From NCBI GenBank assembly GCA_029216955.1, contig JANAVB010031417.1, positions 22,207,881-22,271,880 on the forward strand: 64,000 bases of DNA. Direction: 5' to 3'. Under the pieces are notes generated by a model, which was given only the letters and a program-made list of their open reading frames with translations, was not told where the DNA came from and searched no databases. Shown in pieces: positions 46,019 through 57,175 of this stretch (position 1 is the stretch's first letter; each line of letters begins with the position of its first letter). Source of the DNA: Iris pallida (Eukaryota > Streptophyta > Magnoliopsida > Asparagales > Iridaceae). The position numbers were made by a program, and so were the translations under genes.

Positions 46019-47218
46019 TGTTATTGTCGGGGCACAATTTTTCGATAGAAAACAGAGAAGATGAAACAATTGTAAAAACAATGTTCCAATACAACACTTC
46101 TAGGAAGGTTGTGCGAGTATAACGAAGATCTAAAAAGATCTCATTTTAGTATTACGAGAATCTAAAAAGATTTCGTAATCCACAGCAATCGATCGTAGTA
46201 CTTCTAAAAAGAAGATACAATCAGAATTACTGACATCAATGAAGAAGGTGACTGACAAAAGATGGAAGAACTCCTGCCGGGGTGAATAATCACCGTTGCT
46301 CAAAGCTTTATTCGCCCTACACGAACAGCTTCCAGGAACCAGCAAGTTCGTCAGAGAACTTGGAACACTCCTGCTCTTCTGACTCCTCGGATGGACACGA
46401 ACTCCCGTGCAAAAGCAACACTGGTGCGGCACCTTTCCTCACTTTCGAAGGCTGCTGGAATTCGCAAGCAAATTCTGATCAAAATTGTGTTAAAGAACAC
46501 TTCTGAATTCTCTGTTTACTTGTTTTAAAAAACACTTTGTAAACTTTCTGTGGTGGCTTCTATTACTTGTATCTATGTAGCCTTGTGAGAGAGAGGATGC
46601 CTTATATAGGCCCTGCAGCAACTGTTCGGTTGCCACAAAGTTAGGATCATGGTAAAAACCACCCCGAACATGTAACAACCGCCCAGAACGTGCAAACGCA
46701 AGTTCTGCTGCAAGTTGCGCCAACTGCGCACACCCAGCGCTCCTTGCACTCCGTGCGACAGAGCGCGCACTGCACGCATTGCGCACGCAGTGCAACCGCG
46801 CAACCCAGCGCAACTGGACTTGCGCAACGTGGCAGCGCAAGTGGCTCGCGCAACGAGCGCAACTCAAGCGCACTATGCGCCTAGCGACGATGCTGACGTG
46901 CTAAGTGCAAAGTGCGCCAACAAAACGCCACATTACGCATCATGAGCCCATGAGCCCGAGTCCGAGTCCGAGTCGCTAAGCCCCTACGAGGCTTAGCTCC
47001 CATGGAAATAAATTTTCCAAGAGCAAAAAGCATGAATGCTTTCAATTGTTGATTTAGCCTTTTCCCATTAGAAAAATAATCCCACATGGCACACTCATGT
47101 GCACCTCCACACCACATGTGCATCTCTAAACTAGCAAAGCTAATATATAGAAATACAAGTCATTTGGTCTAGCCGATGTGGGACTAAAATTCACTTTGAA
47201 AAAGACCAAAACCCAACA
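46019..47218 (-). repeat. 5' LTR of Copia-B
   Basis: 1200 bp, starting TGTTGGGTTTTGG on the minus strand at 47218 and ending AATAACA at 46019. Contains a TATA box (CCTATATAAG, minus strand, 46601-46610), the presumed promoter of the element, and a GCGCAA-rich tract (46690-46870) shorter than in the 3' LTR. Confidence 0.88.
46601..46610 (-). promoter_or_regulatory. TATA box of the Copia-B 5' LTR
   Basis: The minus strand reads CCTATATAAG, followed downstream by GCATCCTCTCTCTC, a plausible initiator and leader. Conserved at the same place in the other LTR with one change. Confidence 0.6.
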
Positions 47219-47293
47219 CTTATAAAATTATAGTAAATTCTATGCAAAGTCCAACATATAAAACATAAGAAAACCTTTCAATTACTAGGAAAC

Positions 47294-47924
47294 TGTTAGG
47301 AATTACTCCATTTTCATCCTTCAAAAATCTGCAAACAAAATAAAATAATACCTCAATATATAGGCTATTCTCCAACGATAGGGAATAATGGAGAAACGTT
47401 ACAAACGTTACACAAGAAAACCAAATGTACAACGGTATTCGGTTGTAGGGTCTCAGCCCGAATCCGAGTATAACTCTGCTCCACCGGTATCTCCTTGTCG
47501 CACACAACACAGAGAGAGTGACCCTTGACTTAGCTCTGTTCAGAACAGATGAATTTGGAGGAGACGAGAATTTGAGAGAGTATTCGCAAAGAATTTTTCT
47601 GTGTAAGAAGAAGGTATATATGAGATGGACCTCAATATATAGACTATTCTCCAACGGATAGGGAATAATGGAGAATAAAAGCCAATGTGACCAGCCTATT
47701 AAAAACCGAACGTTACAAACATTACACAAGAAAACCAAATGTGCAATGGTATTGCGCATGTGTGGCCCATGGGACTCTCTCGCAATACTTCAATAAAACA
47801 AAAAAGAGACTAGTAATATATACACTATTCACCAAATGTTCCAACCAATGTGGGACTATTTCTATTGAGGAAGTTGAGCTTCTGCTCTGCTGTGTGATCA
47901 ACACACACACACACACAGCCAACA
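47294..47924 (-). mobile_element. Solo LTR related to the Copia-C LTR
   Basis: TGTTGGCTGTGTG at 47924 (minus strand) to CCTAACA at 47294, flanked by perfect 5-bp duplications GAAAC (47289-47293 and 47925-47929). It aligns with the Copia-C LTR: GTGTGTTG/CACAC start, AGCTCAACTTCCT, TATTCCCTA...GAGAATAG.CTATATATTGAGG, CTCTCTC...GTGTGCGACAA.GAGAT.CCGGTGGA, TTATTTTGTTTG. A segment of about 110 bp (TTTCTTGTGTAA to TATTGAGG) is present twice, so the LTR carries an internal duplication including the TATA region. No internal region. Confidence 0.85.
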
Positions 47925-47929
47925 GAAAC

Positions 47930-48507
47930 ATGGTACAAGTCATACCCCCAAATAACTCTCAGTCAAAATAGAAATACATATTGCACTATTGAATCTTTAC
48001 AAATAATTCGAGATGTAGATATAACAGTCTTCAACTTCAGGTTCCTTTTTACTGATCTACTTAATTTCTCCATCATCTTGTACTACAAGGTAGCTAGCCT
48101 ACTTGAGTTCATGTTCTACACCTAGTTCTACATATAGTCACAGTGAACAAATATCGGGTCGTCAAACAACATTCAAGTCTCCCCATCGAGCCAAAGAAGA
48201 GTTGAAATAATTAATTATGGGTGTGAACAAATGAAGATACAATTAATATATGGCAGATAATGAAGTGATATAATTTATCATACTATTAAAAGCTACAATT
48301 CTTAACACTCCAATATAGTAACAAGCAATTATAACTATCAAAGTCTACAAGTCCTAAATGCTCAAATCACAAACACATAGAACACAACAAATAGACACTT
48401 CTACATAAAATGCAATGTGAAAAACACTATGGGTTGCACATGAGTATTATTTTTTCCAAAACAATATATAGTCTAATTTTTTCGGGAACAAGTTGTTGTT
48501 AGGATTA
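47930..48507. other. Apparently unique AT-rich sequence; nothing recognised
   Basis: No ORF, repeat or structure that I can support. Possible host intergenic DNA. Confidence 0.4.
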
Positions 48508-48601
48508 GGCCTCATTTGGTATACTGTAACGTAATCGTAATGTATTTTTTTCATTTGATTACATTCGATTACGATTATATTATAGTGTACAAAACGAGGT
48601 C
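48508..48601. mobile_element. Tourist-like MITE, 94 bp
   Basis: Terminal inverted repeats GGCCTCATTTGGTA and TACAAAACGAGGTC, with target duplication TTA on both sides (48505-48507 and 48602-48604). Ends resembling GGCCTxGTTTGG with TTA duplications are characteristic of Tourist (PIF/Harbinger) MITEs. Confidence 0.75.
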
Positions 48602-48646
48602 TTAATCTTATATGGTACCGAGTCTACGGACACTAAACTACCTTCA

Positions 48647-48936
48647 GGTCTCGTTTGGTTCGCGGAATCATCGGATTGTAAAAAGAAAGCGATTACTTTC
48701 TTATATTTGGGTGCCAAAGAAATTGAGAAGGAGAGGAAAGTGATTCAGAAAAGTGATTCCATCCATCCAAGCAAGGAATCACTTTTCCACATTGAAGTAT
48801 TCACTTTCCTTTCCAAATTTTTTGGCATTTTCAAACATCGAAAAAGAAAATTAATGAGAATTGTAATTTTCCAAAGGAAAGAAAATATCAAAGAATTGAT
48901 TTCTTTTCCCTTCCATTTCGCGAACCAAACGATGCC
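48647..48936. mobile_element. Tourist-like MITE, 290 bp
   Basis: Ends GGTCTCGTTTGGTTCGCGGAA and TTTCGCGAACCAAACGATGCC are imperfect inverse copies. TCA flanks both sides (48644-48646 and 48937-48939). The 86-codon frame inside is not a gene. Confidence 0.7.
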
Positions 48937-48939
48937 TCA

Positions 48940-49656
48940 GTTTATAATCAGCAGATATACAATATGACTACAAAATTTAATTCAGCCATGTACAATGGTC
49001 TCTTAGGTCCCCAAAATCTGGTTGAAAGTACCTGAAACTCATGTTTGTGTCGGTACATCCACCAACTTATTTATCATAATTTAAGCCAAATCGGCCATCC
49101 AAATTATGGATTTAATTCTATTTTCGTTTATGGACATTTGGTATACTGCTTCCGAATATAATTTTAATGTTTTCAGAACAATGTCGTAAAACGACATATA
49201 TATGACAACAATTTTTAATCTTGGGCATTCCTTGAAATGCATGTAACCTTAATTTACATATATCATCAACACAAGCATATACTTAAATTATCGTACCATT
49301 GATCGATGGACAATTTATATTTCATGCAATCGGAAATTGTAAGAAGCCATAGAATAATTTGAGAGAATTAAATTCAAAGAGGAGGAAATGGTACTGATTG
49401 CTTTAACACTTGGACCCTAATTTCACTTCTTCATGACAAGGTTAATCACATACATACACATCACACACACATAACCCAATTTACAATCACCAAAACCTAA
49501 TTATATTTAACACACTAATAGAAATTTAGAAATTATGGCCTATATACACTATAGTAAGTGTTCATATATAGAAGTTAAATTAAGAATGGGAATTAAAAAG
49601 AACAATTGAAAGTAGAATAAAATCGAGTGCATGGGACTAGCATCGAAATGGTGGAA
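48940..49656. other. Apparently unique AT-rich sequence; nothing recognised
   Basis: No supported gene, repeat or RNA. Confidence 0.4.
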
Positions 49657-50070
49657 GGACTCGTTTGGTTCACGGATCTAAGGAACCAAGAAAGAAAAGT
49701 TATTCCTTTTCTTTGTTTGGTAGCCACAAATTTGGAATCAATTTCCTAACAAGAGAAAAAATTGGCAGAAATATGGTTCAGATCCATGGGATTGATTTTT
49801 CCTCCTCATTTTCCAACATTTATTACAAAAGTTATGACAAAAGTAACCATGTGTCATTACTTATTTTACCATTAATGTTATTTTTTATAATATTATTTTT
49901 ATTTTAAAAGGTAAGGATATTATTGGAATATTATTATATTTTGCTTTCCTTTACTAGGTAGTTTCCTTGTTTTACCAAACAACGAAAAAAAATGTGACAG
50001 GAAACCTACTTTTCTATTCCTATAAAAAATAGAAAGGAATTCATTTCCTTTCCGTGAACCAAACGAGGCC
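49657..50070. mobile_element. Tourist-like MITE, 414 bp
   Basis: Ends GGACTCGTTTGGTTCACGGA and TCCGTGAACCAAACGAGGCC are near-perfect inverse copies, flanked by GAA (49654-49656 and 50071-50073). Same terminal repeat family as the two MITEs upstream. Confidence 0.75.
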
Positions 50071-50839
50071 GAAAAGTAAAAAGCCTCCCTCCTCTTCTTC
50101 CTCCACCTCTACTTCCCTTCTTCTTTTTTTCTTTCTTTTTTTTTTCTTTTTTTTTTTTTTTTCCTTTCCTCTTGTTCCCCTTCTCCTCTTCCTCTCCCTC
50201 TCCCTTTCGTTGTTGTAGCGACTATCGACCCCTTTTTTTTTTTCTTCTTTTTTTTCATTTATTTAACCAAAAGAAGGGGGCAAGTCATATTATGGGGGAT
50301 AGTTGATTAATGATTTATTTAGGAATTAATATATATAGGATTAGAAAATTTAAATAAAACTAAAAGTTGAAAATTAATAAATAATAGAAATAAATAATAT
50401 TATTAATAATAAAACATATGAATGAGTATCGTACTGACACGAATTTCGAGAAAATAAATTATTCGAATTTACGACTATTATTCCAGTTGAACCAAAAGTT
50501 AAAAGTTAGAGAAATTGATCAAATCCAAATATTAGTACAAACTTTACGTTTCTTCTACAAATATAAAATTTTACGATTTTTTTTTTTTTTTTTGAAATTA
50601 CATATTTCGAAAGGTGGCTATTACAAATGTAGTTTTTTTTTTAAACATTTATTGGAGAACTTTGATTGCTATTTTCAGAATGAGGGATTTTGACAAAAAA
50701 AATGGTTTGACCTTAGAACTTTTGCAATAGTTGTGAAGTCGTAACCTAGTATAAAAAAAAATTAAGAGACTTAAATGAAAGTTTTTCGCTATTCACATTT
50801 GTCGGAATTGGCTTCTCTAGTAGAGTCCATGGTGGTGTA
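50071..50839. other. Pyrimidine- and T-rich, then AT-rich spacer
   Basis: CTTCTTC/poly-T stretch at 50090-50260, then AT-rich DNA. The 91-codon frame at 50418-50693 contains a Phe run from poly-T and has no homology I recognise. GTGTA at 50835-50839 is the Copia-C target duplication. Confidence 0.45.
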
Positions 50840-51395
50840 TGTTAGCTGAATGTGTGTTGTGTTCACACACACATGAGCTAGCAAAAGCTTAACTTCCTTA
50901 CAATAATTTTGACCGTTATGAACCCATTAAACTTGTAACTTCACTCATGTCCAGGTACAATGTACCACATGGTTTTTCATTTGAATTTTGTAACGTTCAG
51001 TATTTATTGGCTGGATTAAATTGTCTTCATTCTCCTTTATTCCCTAACCTTAGAGGAAAGCCTATATATTGAGGTCAATCTCAATACTTTGAAGACACAG
51101 AAATTCTTCTTCTCCAAACTCTCTAAAATTCTTGTCTCCTTCGTATTACGCTGTTCTTCTTCATTGCTCTGGGCAGAGCTAAGTACGTGGTCACTCTCTC
51201 CGACGTCGTGTGCGACAACGAGATTCCGGTGGAGCGGGGATTTTACCACTAGGAGCGTTCGGATACGGTCTGCACATAGACCCGAGCTAACTCTTAGGGC
51301 AGTGCTTCGTGCACGACTTCCTCGGAGGCCGGTAACATTTACGTAATTTATTTTGTTTGTAGTTTTAAGTGAAGAAAATTGAAGAATTTCCAACA
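50840..51395 (+). repeat. 5' LTR of Copia-C
   Basis: 556 bp with inverted termini TGTT...AACA. The TATA box is CTATATATTG at about 51062-51070. CACACACAC lies near the start. Confidence 0.92.
51062..51070 (+). promoter_or_regulatory. TATA box of the Copia-C 5' LTR
   Basis: CTATATATT in the sequence GGAAAGCCTATATATTGAGG, about 220 bp into the LTR. The same box is at 56842-56850 in the 3' LTR and, reversed and duplicated, in the solo LTR at 47294-47924. Confidence 0.6.
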
Positions 51396-52815
51396 ATCTA
51401 AGAGTTACCTTTTTTCACAAAATATTTTCTTTGTTCTTTTTCATTTTCTGTCAGGAAAAAAAAAAAAAATTCTTTCTGTTAACATAAGTTGCACTGTTAG
51501 CATACAAAACTTTGTTACATACAAAACAGAAGTTATTTGTTCTGTTAGCATAAAAAAAAAAAGAAAAAAAAATTATTTCTCACATACAAAACAGAAGTTA
51601 TTTGTTCTGTTAGCATAAGTTGCTCTGCTAGAAATTTTTTTTGCTTTCTTATACATTCATTTGTTCTATTACATATTTGTTAGAACAATTGCTTTGCTAG
51701 AAAAATTCACTCTGTGAGCAATTGCTTTGTTATATATTAATTTGCTTTCTTACAAAATTGTTCTATTACCAATTTGCTTTGTTAGAAAAATTCACTCTGT
51801 GAGCAATTTATTATACAAAACTTGCTTTGTTACTGTCCATACAACTTGTTTTGTAAAACACAACAAATTGCTTTGTTATAAAACTGTTAGCAATTTTGTT
51901 GCTGTTAGCAAATATTTCTTTGTTAGCAATTTTCTTGCTGTTAGCAAATATTTCTTTGTTAGCAATTTTGTTGCTGTTAGCAAATATTTCTTTGTTAGCT
52001 ATTAGCTTGCTTTTAGCAAATATTTCTTTGTTAGCTATTAGCTTGCTGTTAGCAATAATTTCTTTGTTTACTATTAGCTTCTGTTGAACTTTTACACCAA
52101 TATTGCTGTCAACGTTTACACCATTGGCTTAACATTTTTTTTTTGTTGGCTTCTGTTGATCATTTACATTAATATTGCTGAAAACATAGCAATTAATATT
52201 GTTTTTAAAAGGCTTTAAAAGCTTCAATATTTATTTCTCATTGAATATTCTATTAATATTTGTCTCTCATTTAATATTATTTGCTACACAATTAATAATT
52301 GTTCATTGTCATTATTTGACATATCAATTATATTTCACATTTCAATTAATATTCATTAATCGTCATTATTTGTTAAATTGACATCTTAGACAAATACAAT
52401 TGTATTAGATTTTTTTGTTTTTCAATACTAGTTTTCAATTTTACTCAATATTTTAATTTTAGGCTAAATCAAACAATTAATTGATTTAGTAAAATTCCTT
52501 TATTTTTAAAGTTCTAAAGTTAAGATTTGTTTGGGAACAAGCCGAAAGGGCCCTTCTGTCAATAAGGCGAAAAATTCGTCTAAGCGACCGGTACTTAAGA
52601 GTTCCTAGTGAACCTCCGCTTGCTGGGATCCGGCCCCTACAGCTAACCCAACCTTATCAAAACTTGAAAACTAAAAATTTAAGGGTTTATTACTAAAATT
52701 ATTTTAATTGTTAATTTTAGTTTAAAGCCATCTTTATTGAGTAAATAAATTTCTGTAGTTTTTTGAAATCTTATTCTCAAGTTCTAAAGAGACTTGGAAC
52801 ATAAATCAGATTAGG
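51396..52815 (+). other. Copia-C leader region, T-rich, no gag
   Basis: Begins ATCTAAGAG after the LTR, without the TGGTATCAGAGC primer site. 51460-51880 is full of degenerate TTGTTAGCAT/TTGCTTTGTTAG words; 51891-52082 is a regular 36-bp array. 52520-52660 is a distinct GC-richer block (AAGCCGAAAGGGCCC, GCTTGCTGGGATCCGGCCCC). No frame with gag features. Confidence 0.65.
51891..52082 (+). repeat. 36-bp tandem array in the Copia-C leader
   Basis: About five copies of a 36-bp unit containing TTGCTGTTAGCAAATATTTC, the last copies diverged (CTATTAGC). Because 36 is a multiple of 3, one frame stays open with a 12-residue repeat. No sign that it is translated. Confidence 0.85.
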
Positions 52816-55800
52816 TTGAAGTCCATAGCTATATCTAATTCCATATTAAACCTTATAGAATCTATGGCAAACCCAAGCCTAATCACTAAGAAAACCTCCT
52901 TCAAAGGAATAGACTCATATATGCCAGAGGCGAACATGACTCAGAATGGGTCTTCTAGCTCCTTCAGGTCTGTAAGCTATCAACCTGTAGTAAACCTTTC
53001 TTTCCATTCTGATAATTGGTGGTTGGATTCTGGAGCTAATGTTCACGTTTCATTTGATCGCTCCTGTTTTTTCAACTATCAAGAATCGGGTGGAGGAGGT
53101 GTGACCCTAGGAGATGGCTCATCTGCACATATCGTAGGAAGAGGAAGAATAGATCTGAAGATGACATCAGGAAAAATTCTACCTCTCCATGATGTGCTTC
53201 ATGTGCCGTCTGTCAGAAGGAATCTTGTTAGTGGATCCCTCCTTGTAGCCTTAGGATACAAAATTGTTATGGAGGCAAATAAAGTAGTTTTCTCTAAGAA
53301 TGATCTGTTTATTGGAAAAGGATTTATGAAAGATGGACTTTTTATTTTAAGTACTATGAATAAAAGTTCAAATCCTTCTTTTGTTGCAAATGTTGAATCA
53401 TCAAATGTTTGGCATGGTAGACTAGGTCATGTGAACTTAGGATCTATCAAAAGAATGATGAACTTAGATCTTATCCCTAAGACTTCTATAGACGCTGAAC
53501 ACAAATGTGAGATATGTGTTCAAGCCAAACATACTAGATTACCTTTCAAATCTGTCCATAGGGATTCTGAACTCCTAGAACTTATCCATAGTGATGTTTG
53601 TGATTCCAATAGGGTCTTGACTCGAGGCGGTAGGAAATACTTTGTAACTTTTATAGATGACCATTCAAAGTATTGTTACACCTACCTCCTTAAGACCAAA
53701 GATGAAGTTCTAGACAGATTCAAGGTCTATAAATCTGAGGCTGAGAACCAGTTGGATAGGAAGATTAAGATTCTTAGATCAGATCGTGGTGGAGAGTATA
53801 CCTCAAATGAAATGACTAACTTCTGTGAAGAGCACGGAATTATTCATGAGGTAACTGCTCCTTATTCACCACAATCCAATGGAGTTGCTGAAAGGAATAA
53901 TCGCACTCTTTTAGATATGGTCAATGCCATGCTTCTTAGCTCAGGTGCCCCTGATAATCTTTGGGGAGAAGCCTTATTGTCAGCCTGTTATATTCTTAAT
54001 AGGATACCCAGTAAGACCAATGATAAGACACCATATGAGTTATGAAAAGGTCGGACCCCTAGGATTAATTACCTCAAAGTTTGGGGATGCCTAGCTAAAG
54101 TAGGAATTCCTGAACCCAAAAAGAGGAAGATAGGACCTAAGACTGTAGATGCTGCATTCATAGGATATGCCCTAGATAGTAATGCCAATAGATTCCTTGT
54201 AACCCACTCTGAAGTAAATGAAATCTCTAATAACACAATCATTGAAGCTAGAGATGCAGTTTACTTTGAGAACATTTTTCCATTCAAGGATAGAACCCCT
54301 TCATCTTCCTCTAACCCTTCTCTTACTCCGTCTACTAGTTCTCATGACCAAATGCCTAATTCTCAATCTGAACAAGTCATAGAACCTAGAAGGAACAAAA
54401 GAGAAAGAATTGAAAAGAATTTAGGAGAAGGATTCTTCACATTTTTGATAGAAGGTGATCCCTCAACTTATGAAGAAGCCATATCCTCTCCTGATGCCCC
54501 TTTCTGGAAAGAAGCTATTAACAATGAGTATAACTCCATCATGGAGAACAATACTTGGTTTTTAGCAGACCTTCCTTTAGGCAGCAAACCAATAGGTTGT
54601 AAGTGGATCTTTAAGAAGAAACTTAGAGCCGATGGTACCATAGAAAAATATAAGGCTAGACTAGTGGCCAAAGGATTTACCCAGAAGAAAGAATTAGATT
54701 ATTTTGATACCTACTCTCCTGTAGCTAGAATATCTTCTATTAGAATCCTTCTAGCTTTAGCATCCATTCATGATATGCTGATCCATCAAATGGATGTAAA
54801 GACAGCATTTCTAAATGGAGATTTAGAAGAAGAGATTTATATGGAGCAACCTGAAGGTTTTATTGCTAAAGGTCAAGAAAAGAAGGTTTGTAGATTAGTA
54901 AAATCTCTTTATGGCCTAAAGCAAGCTCCCAAGCAATGGCACAACAAATTTGACAAAGTCATTATAGAATTTGGTTTTGTACCAAATGAATATGACAAGT
55001 GTTTGTATTCTAAAAATACAAATAAAAGTTGTGTTATCTTATGCTTGTATGTTGATGATATCCTTATTTTAGGATCTTCACTGGAATTGATAAATAACAC
55101 TAAGAATTATTTATCTAACCAGTTTGATATGAAAGACCTATGTGAGGCTAATCTGATCCTAGGAATGCAAGTGTCCAAATGCAAAGGAGGTTATACTCTA
55201 TCCTTAGCACATTCAATTGAGAAAATGCTAAGGAAGTTTGAGTACTTTGACCAGAAACCTGCCCTTACTCCATATGATAGCAATGTTGTTCTCAAGAAGA
55301 ATGAAGGATCTTCTATAGAACAACATAGATATTCTCAGATGATTGGGTCCCTTATGTATATAACAAATAGGACCAGACCTGACATTGCATTTGCTATTGG
55401 GAGACTAAGTAGATATACTAGTAACCCAAATCAGTCACATTGGACTGCATTAGACAGAGTATTTAGATATCTTAAGGGTACTCTAGATTATAAACTTCAT
55501 TATACTAGACACCCTGATATCATAGAAGGTTACTCCGATGCAAATTGGGTAACTGATTCACATGATGTGAAATCCACTACTGGATATGTTTTTACCCTAG
55601 CAGGAGCTGCAATCTTCCGGGGATCATGTAAACAAACTATCATAGCCAGAAGTACAATGGACTCTGAAATGATAGCTTTGGATACTACATGTACAGAGGC
55701 CGAATGGCTAAGAAATCTTATTATGCATATACCTGTTTCTGTTCATCCTATTCCTGCTATTTCTATAAACTGTGATAATAAATCTGTTATAGAACTACTA

Positions 55801-55992
55801 AAGCATGATTCTGTGAATGCTAAGATGAACAGGCACCTGCAGCTGCGCTTCAAGTCAATAAAGAGCCTATTGGGCAAATATGTGGTTCTTGACTATATAA
55901 AGTCAGAAAAGAACCTTGCAGACCACTTGACGAAGGGTCTGTCTAGGACATTGATCCTAGAATCATCGAGGGGGATGGGGTTAATCCCATAG
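52816..55992 (+). pseudogene. Copia-C pol: protease, integrase, reverse transcriptase, RNase H, one in-frame TGA
   Basis: A single frame of about 1058 codons, interrupted only by TGA at 54043-54045, where the family has Trp (TPYEL then KGRTP). Order: protease DNWWLDSGANVHVS (residues 67-79), pre-integrase zinc finger WHGRLGHVN...CEICVQAK, integrase core with HSDVC, RSDRGGEY and VAERNNRTL (all three catalytic acids), VWGCLA and FIGYA, reverse transcriptase [23 protein letters not shown] and YVDD ([12 protein letters not shown]), then RNase H with GYSDANW and copia C-terminus [12 protein letters not shown]. The first 60 codons (MKSIAISNSILNLIES) have no gag motif and may be a residue of the deletion that removed gag. 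Codon use is uniform; no frameshift was found. Confidence 0.9.
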
Positions 55993-56619
55993 TATAGTCA
56001 CCAGCAGTGGCAACCCAACCGAGTCTGACTGGAGATCCCAAGAAGCCGGTTCAATGGGTAGAAACAAGCTGGACTAGGTGACTATTATGGAACACTGACC
56101 TTGAGATTAAATTCTCTTTAAAATAAAAGCCCAGGAGGCTGTACATGTGTACATTGATATCCCATCCCTATGGTGACAGTGTTCCTTTTGTGATATGGAT
56201 AGGTTGAGTTTAAACTCTTAATAAGTCCAAGCATGATATGTAGGGTTGATTCCTATCACCAACCCTTAAGGACTTACCTATATGAGAGGTCGTGAGGGCC
56301 GCGACTATAGGACAGGACGATCCTAGACAACTCTCATGAATGTATAAAAGTGCGCATGGCCAACCAAATGCGCCACCCGATAGACTCAAGTACCTCTAGC
56401 GTACTATGTGTGCTATTTTTGAGTCTGGTTCAAGAAGACTGATTCAAGGCGTAGTCCATCAAGCTCTTCTTCAGACAAAAACAATAGTCACTACGTGAGA
56501 TTCAAGGCTGTAGTCCATCTCATTTATGCATAGTATACAACTGCCCAGAGTACATTCTCTTATTCTTGTCTTACTTCTTTCTTTCTATTACTTCGGAATT
56601 TGACCTTTTGGGGGGGGAT
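55993..56619 (+). other. Copia-C 3' untranslated region and polypurine tract
   Basis: Non-coding. Contains two near copies of AAGACTGATTCAAGGCGTAGTCCATC / GAGATTCAAGGCTGTAGTCCATC (56447-56520). Ends in TTTTGGGGGGGGAT (56606-56619), the primer for plus-strand synthesis. Confidence 0.75.
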
Positions 56620-57175
56620 TGTTAGCTGAATGTGTGTTGTGTTCACACACACATGAGCTAGCAAAAGCTTAACTCCCTTACAATAATTTTGACCGTTATG
56701 AACCCATTAAACTTGTAACTTCACTCATGTCCAGGTACAATGTACCACATGGTTTTTCATTTGAATTTTGTAACGTTCAGTATTTATTGGCTGGATTAAA
56801 TTGTCTTCATTCTCCTTTATTCCCTAACCTTAGAGGAAAGCCTATATATTGAGGCCAATCTCAATACTTTGAAGACACAGAAATTCTTCTTCTCCAAACT
56901 CTCTAAAATTCTCGTCTCCTTCGTATTACGCTGTTCTTCTTCATTGCTCTGGGCAGAGCTAAGTACGTGGTCACTCTCTCCGACGTCGTGTGCGACAACG
57001 AGATTCCGGTGGAACGGGGATTTTACCACTAGGAGCGTTCGGATACGGTCTGCACATAGACCCGAGCTAACTCTTAGGGCAGTGCTTCGTGCACGACTTC
57101 CTCGGAGGCCGGTAACATTTACGTAATTTATTTTGTTTGTAGTTTTAAGTGAAGAAAATTGAAGAATTTCCAACA
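56620..57175 (+). repeat. 3' LTR of Copia-C
   Basis: 556 bp, four transitions from the 5' copy (in AACTCCC, GAGGCC, CTCGTC and GGAACG). Confidence 0.92.

Larger units (their letters stand above)
34066..47218 (-). mobile_element. Copia-B: Ty1/copia element, complete but interrupted by CACTA-2
   Basis: LTRs at 34066-35352 (3') and 46019-47218 (5') share TGTTGGGT...AATAACA ends on the element strand. Flanks are CATAT and CTTAT, a target duplication with one mismatch. A polypurine tract (ATGGGGGAT on the minus strand, 35353-35362) abuts the 3' LTR. A 22-nt leader separates the 5' LTR from the gag start at 45996. Gag-pol runs leftward to 36438, with CACTA-2 (40259-45900) inserted after codon 32 of gag. 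The two LTRs differ at roughly 5% of positions over their first 500 bp by eye, plus a size difference in a GCGCAACC-rich tract. It is therefore clearly older than Copia-C. Confidence 0.88.
50840..57175 (+). mobile_element. Copia-C: young, complete-ended Ty1/copia element without recognisable gag (6336 bp)
   Basis: Two 556-bp LTRs (50840-51395 and 56620-57175) begin TGTTAGCTGAATG and end TTTCCAACA. They differ at four positions that I counted, all transitions (0.7%). A perfect 5-bp target duplication GTGTA lies at 50835-50839 and 57176-57180. The polypurine tract TTTTGGGGGGGGAT ends at 56619. At a commonly assumed 1.3e-8 substitutions per site per year the divergence implies roughly 0.3 million years. 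The interior is a 1.4 kb T-rich leader (51396-52815), then pol (52816-55992) with one in-frame TGA, then a 0.6 kb 3' untranslated part. No capsid or zinc-knuckle coding sequence is visible, so Gag would have to come from another element. Confidence 0.92.

Noticed and set aside
50418..50693. 91-codon ORF
   Set aside because: AT-rich chance frame with Phe runs from poly-T and no recognisable family.
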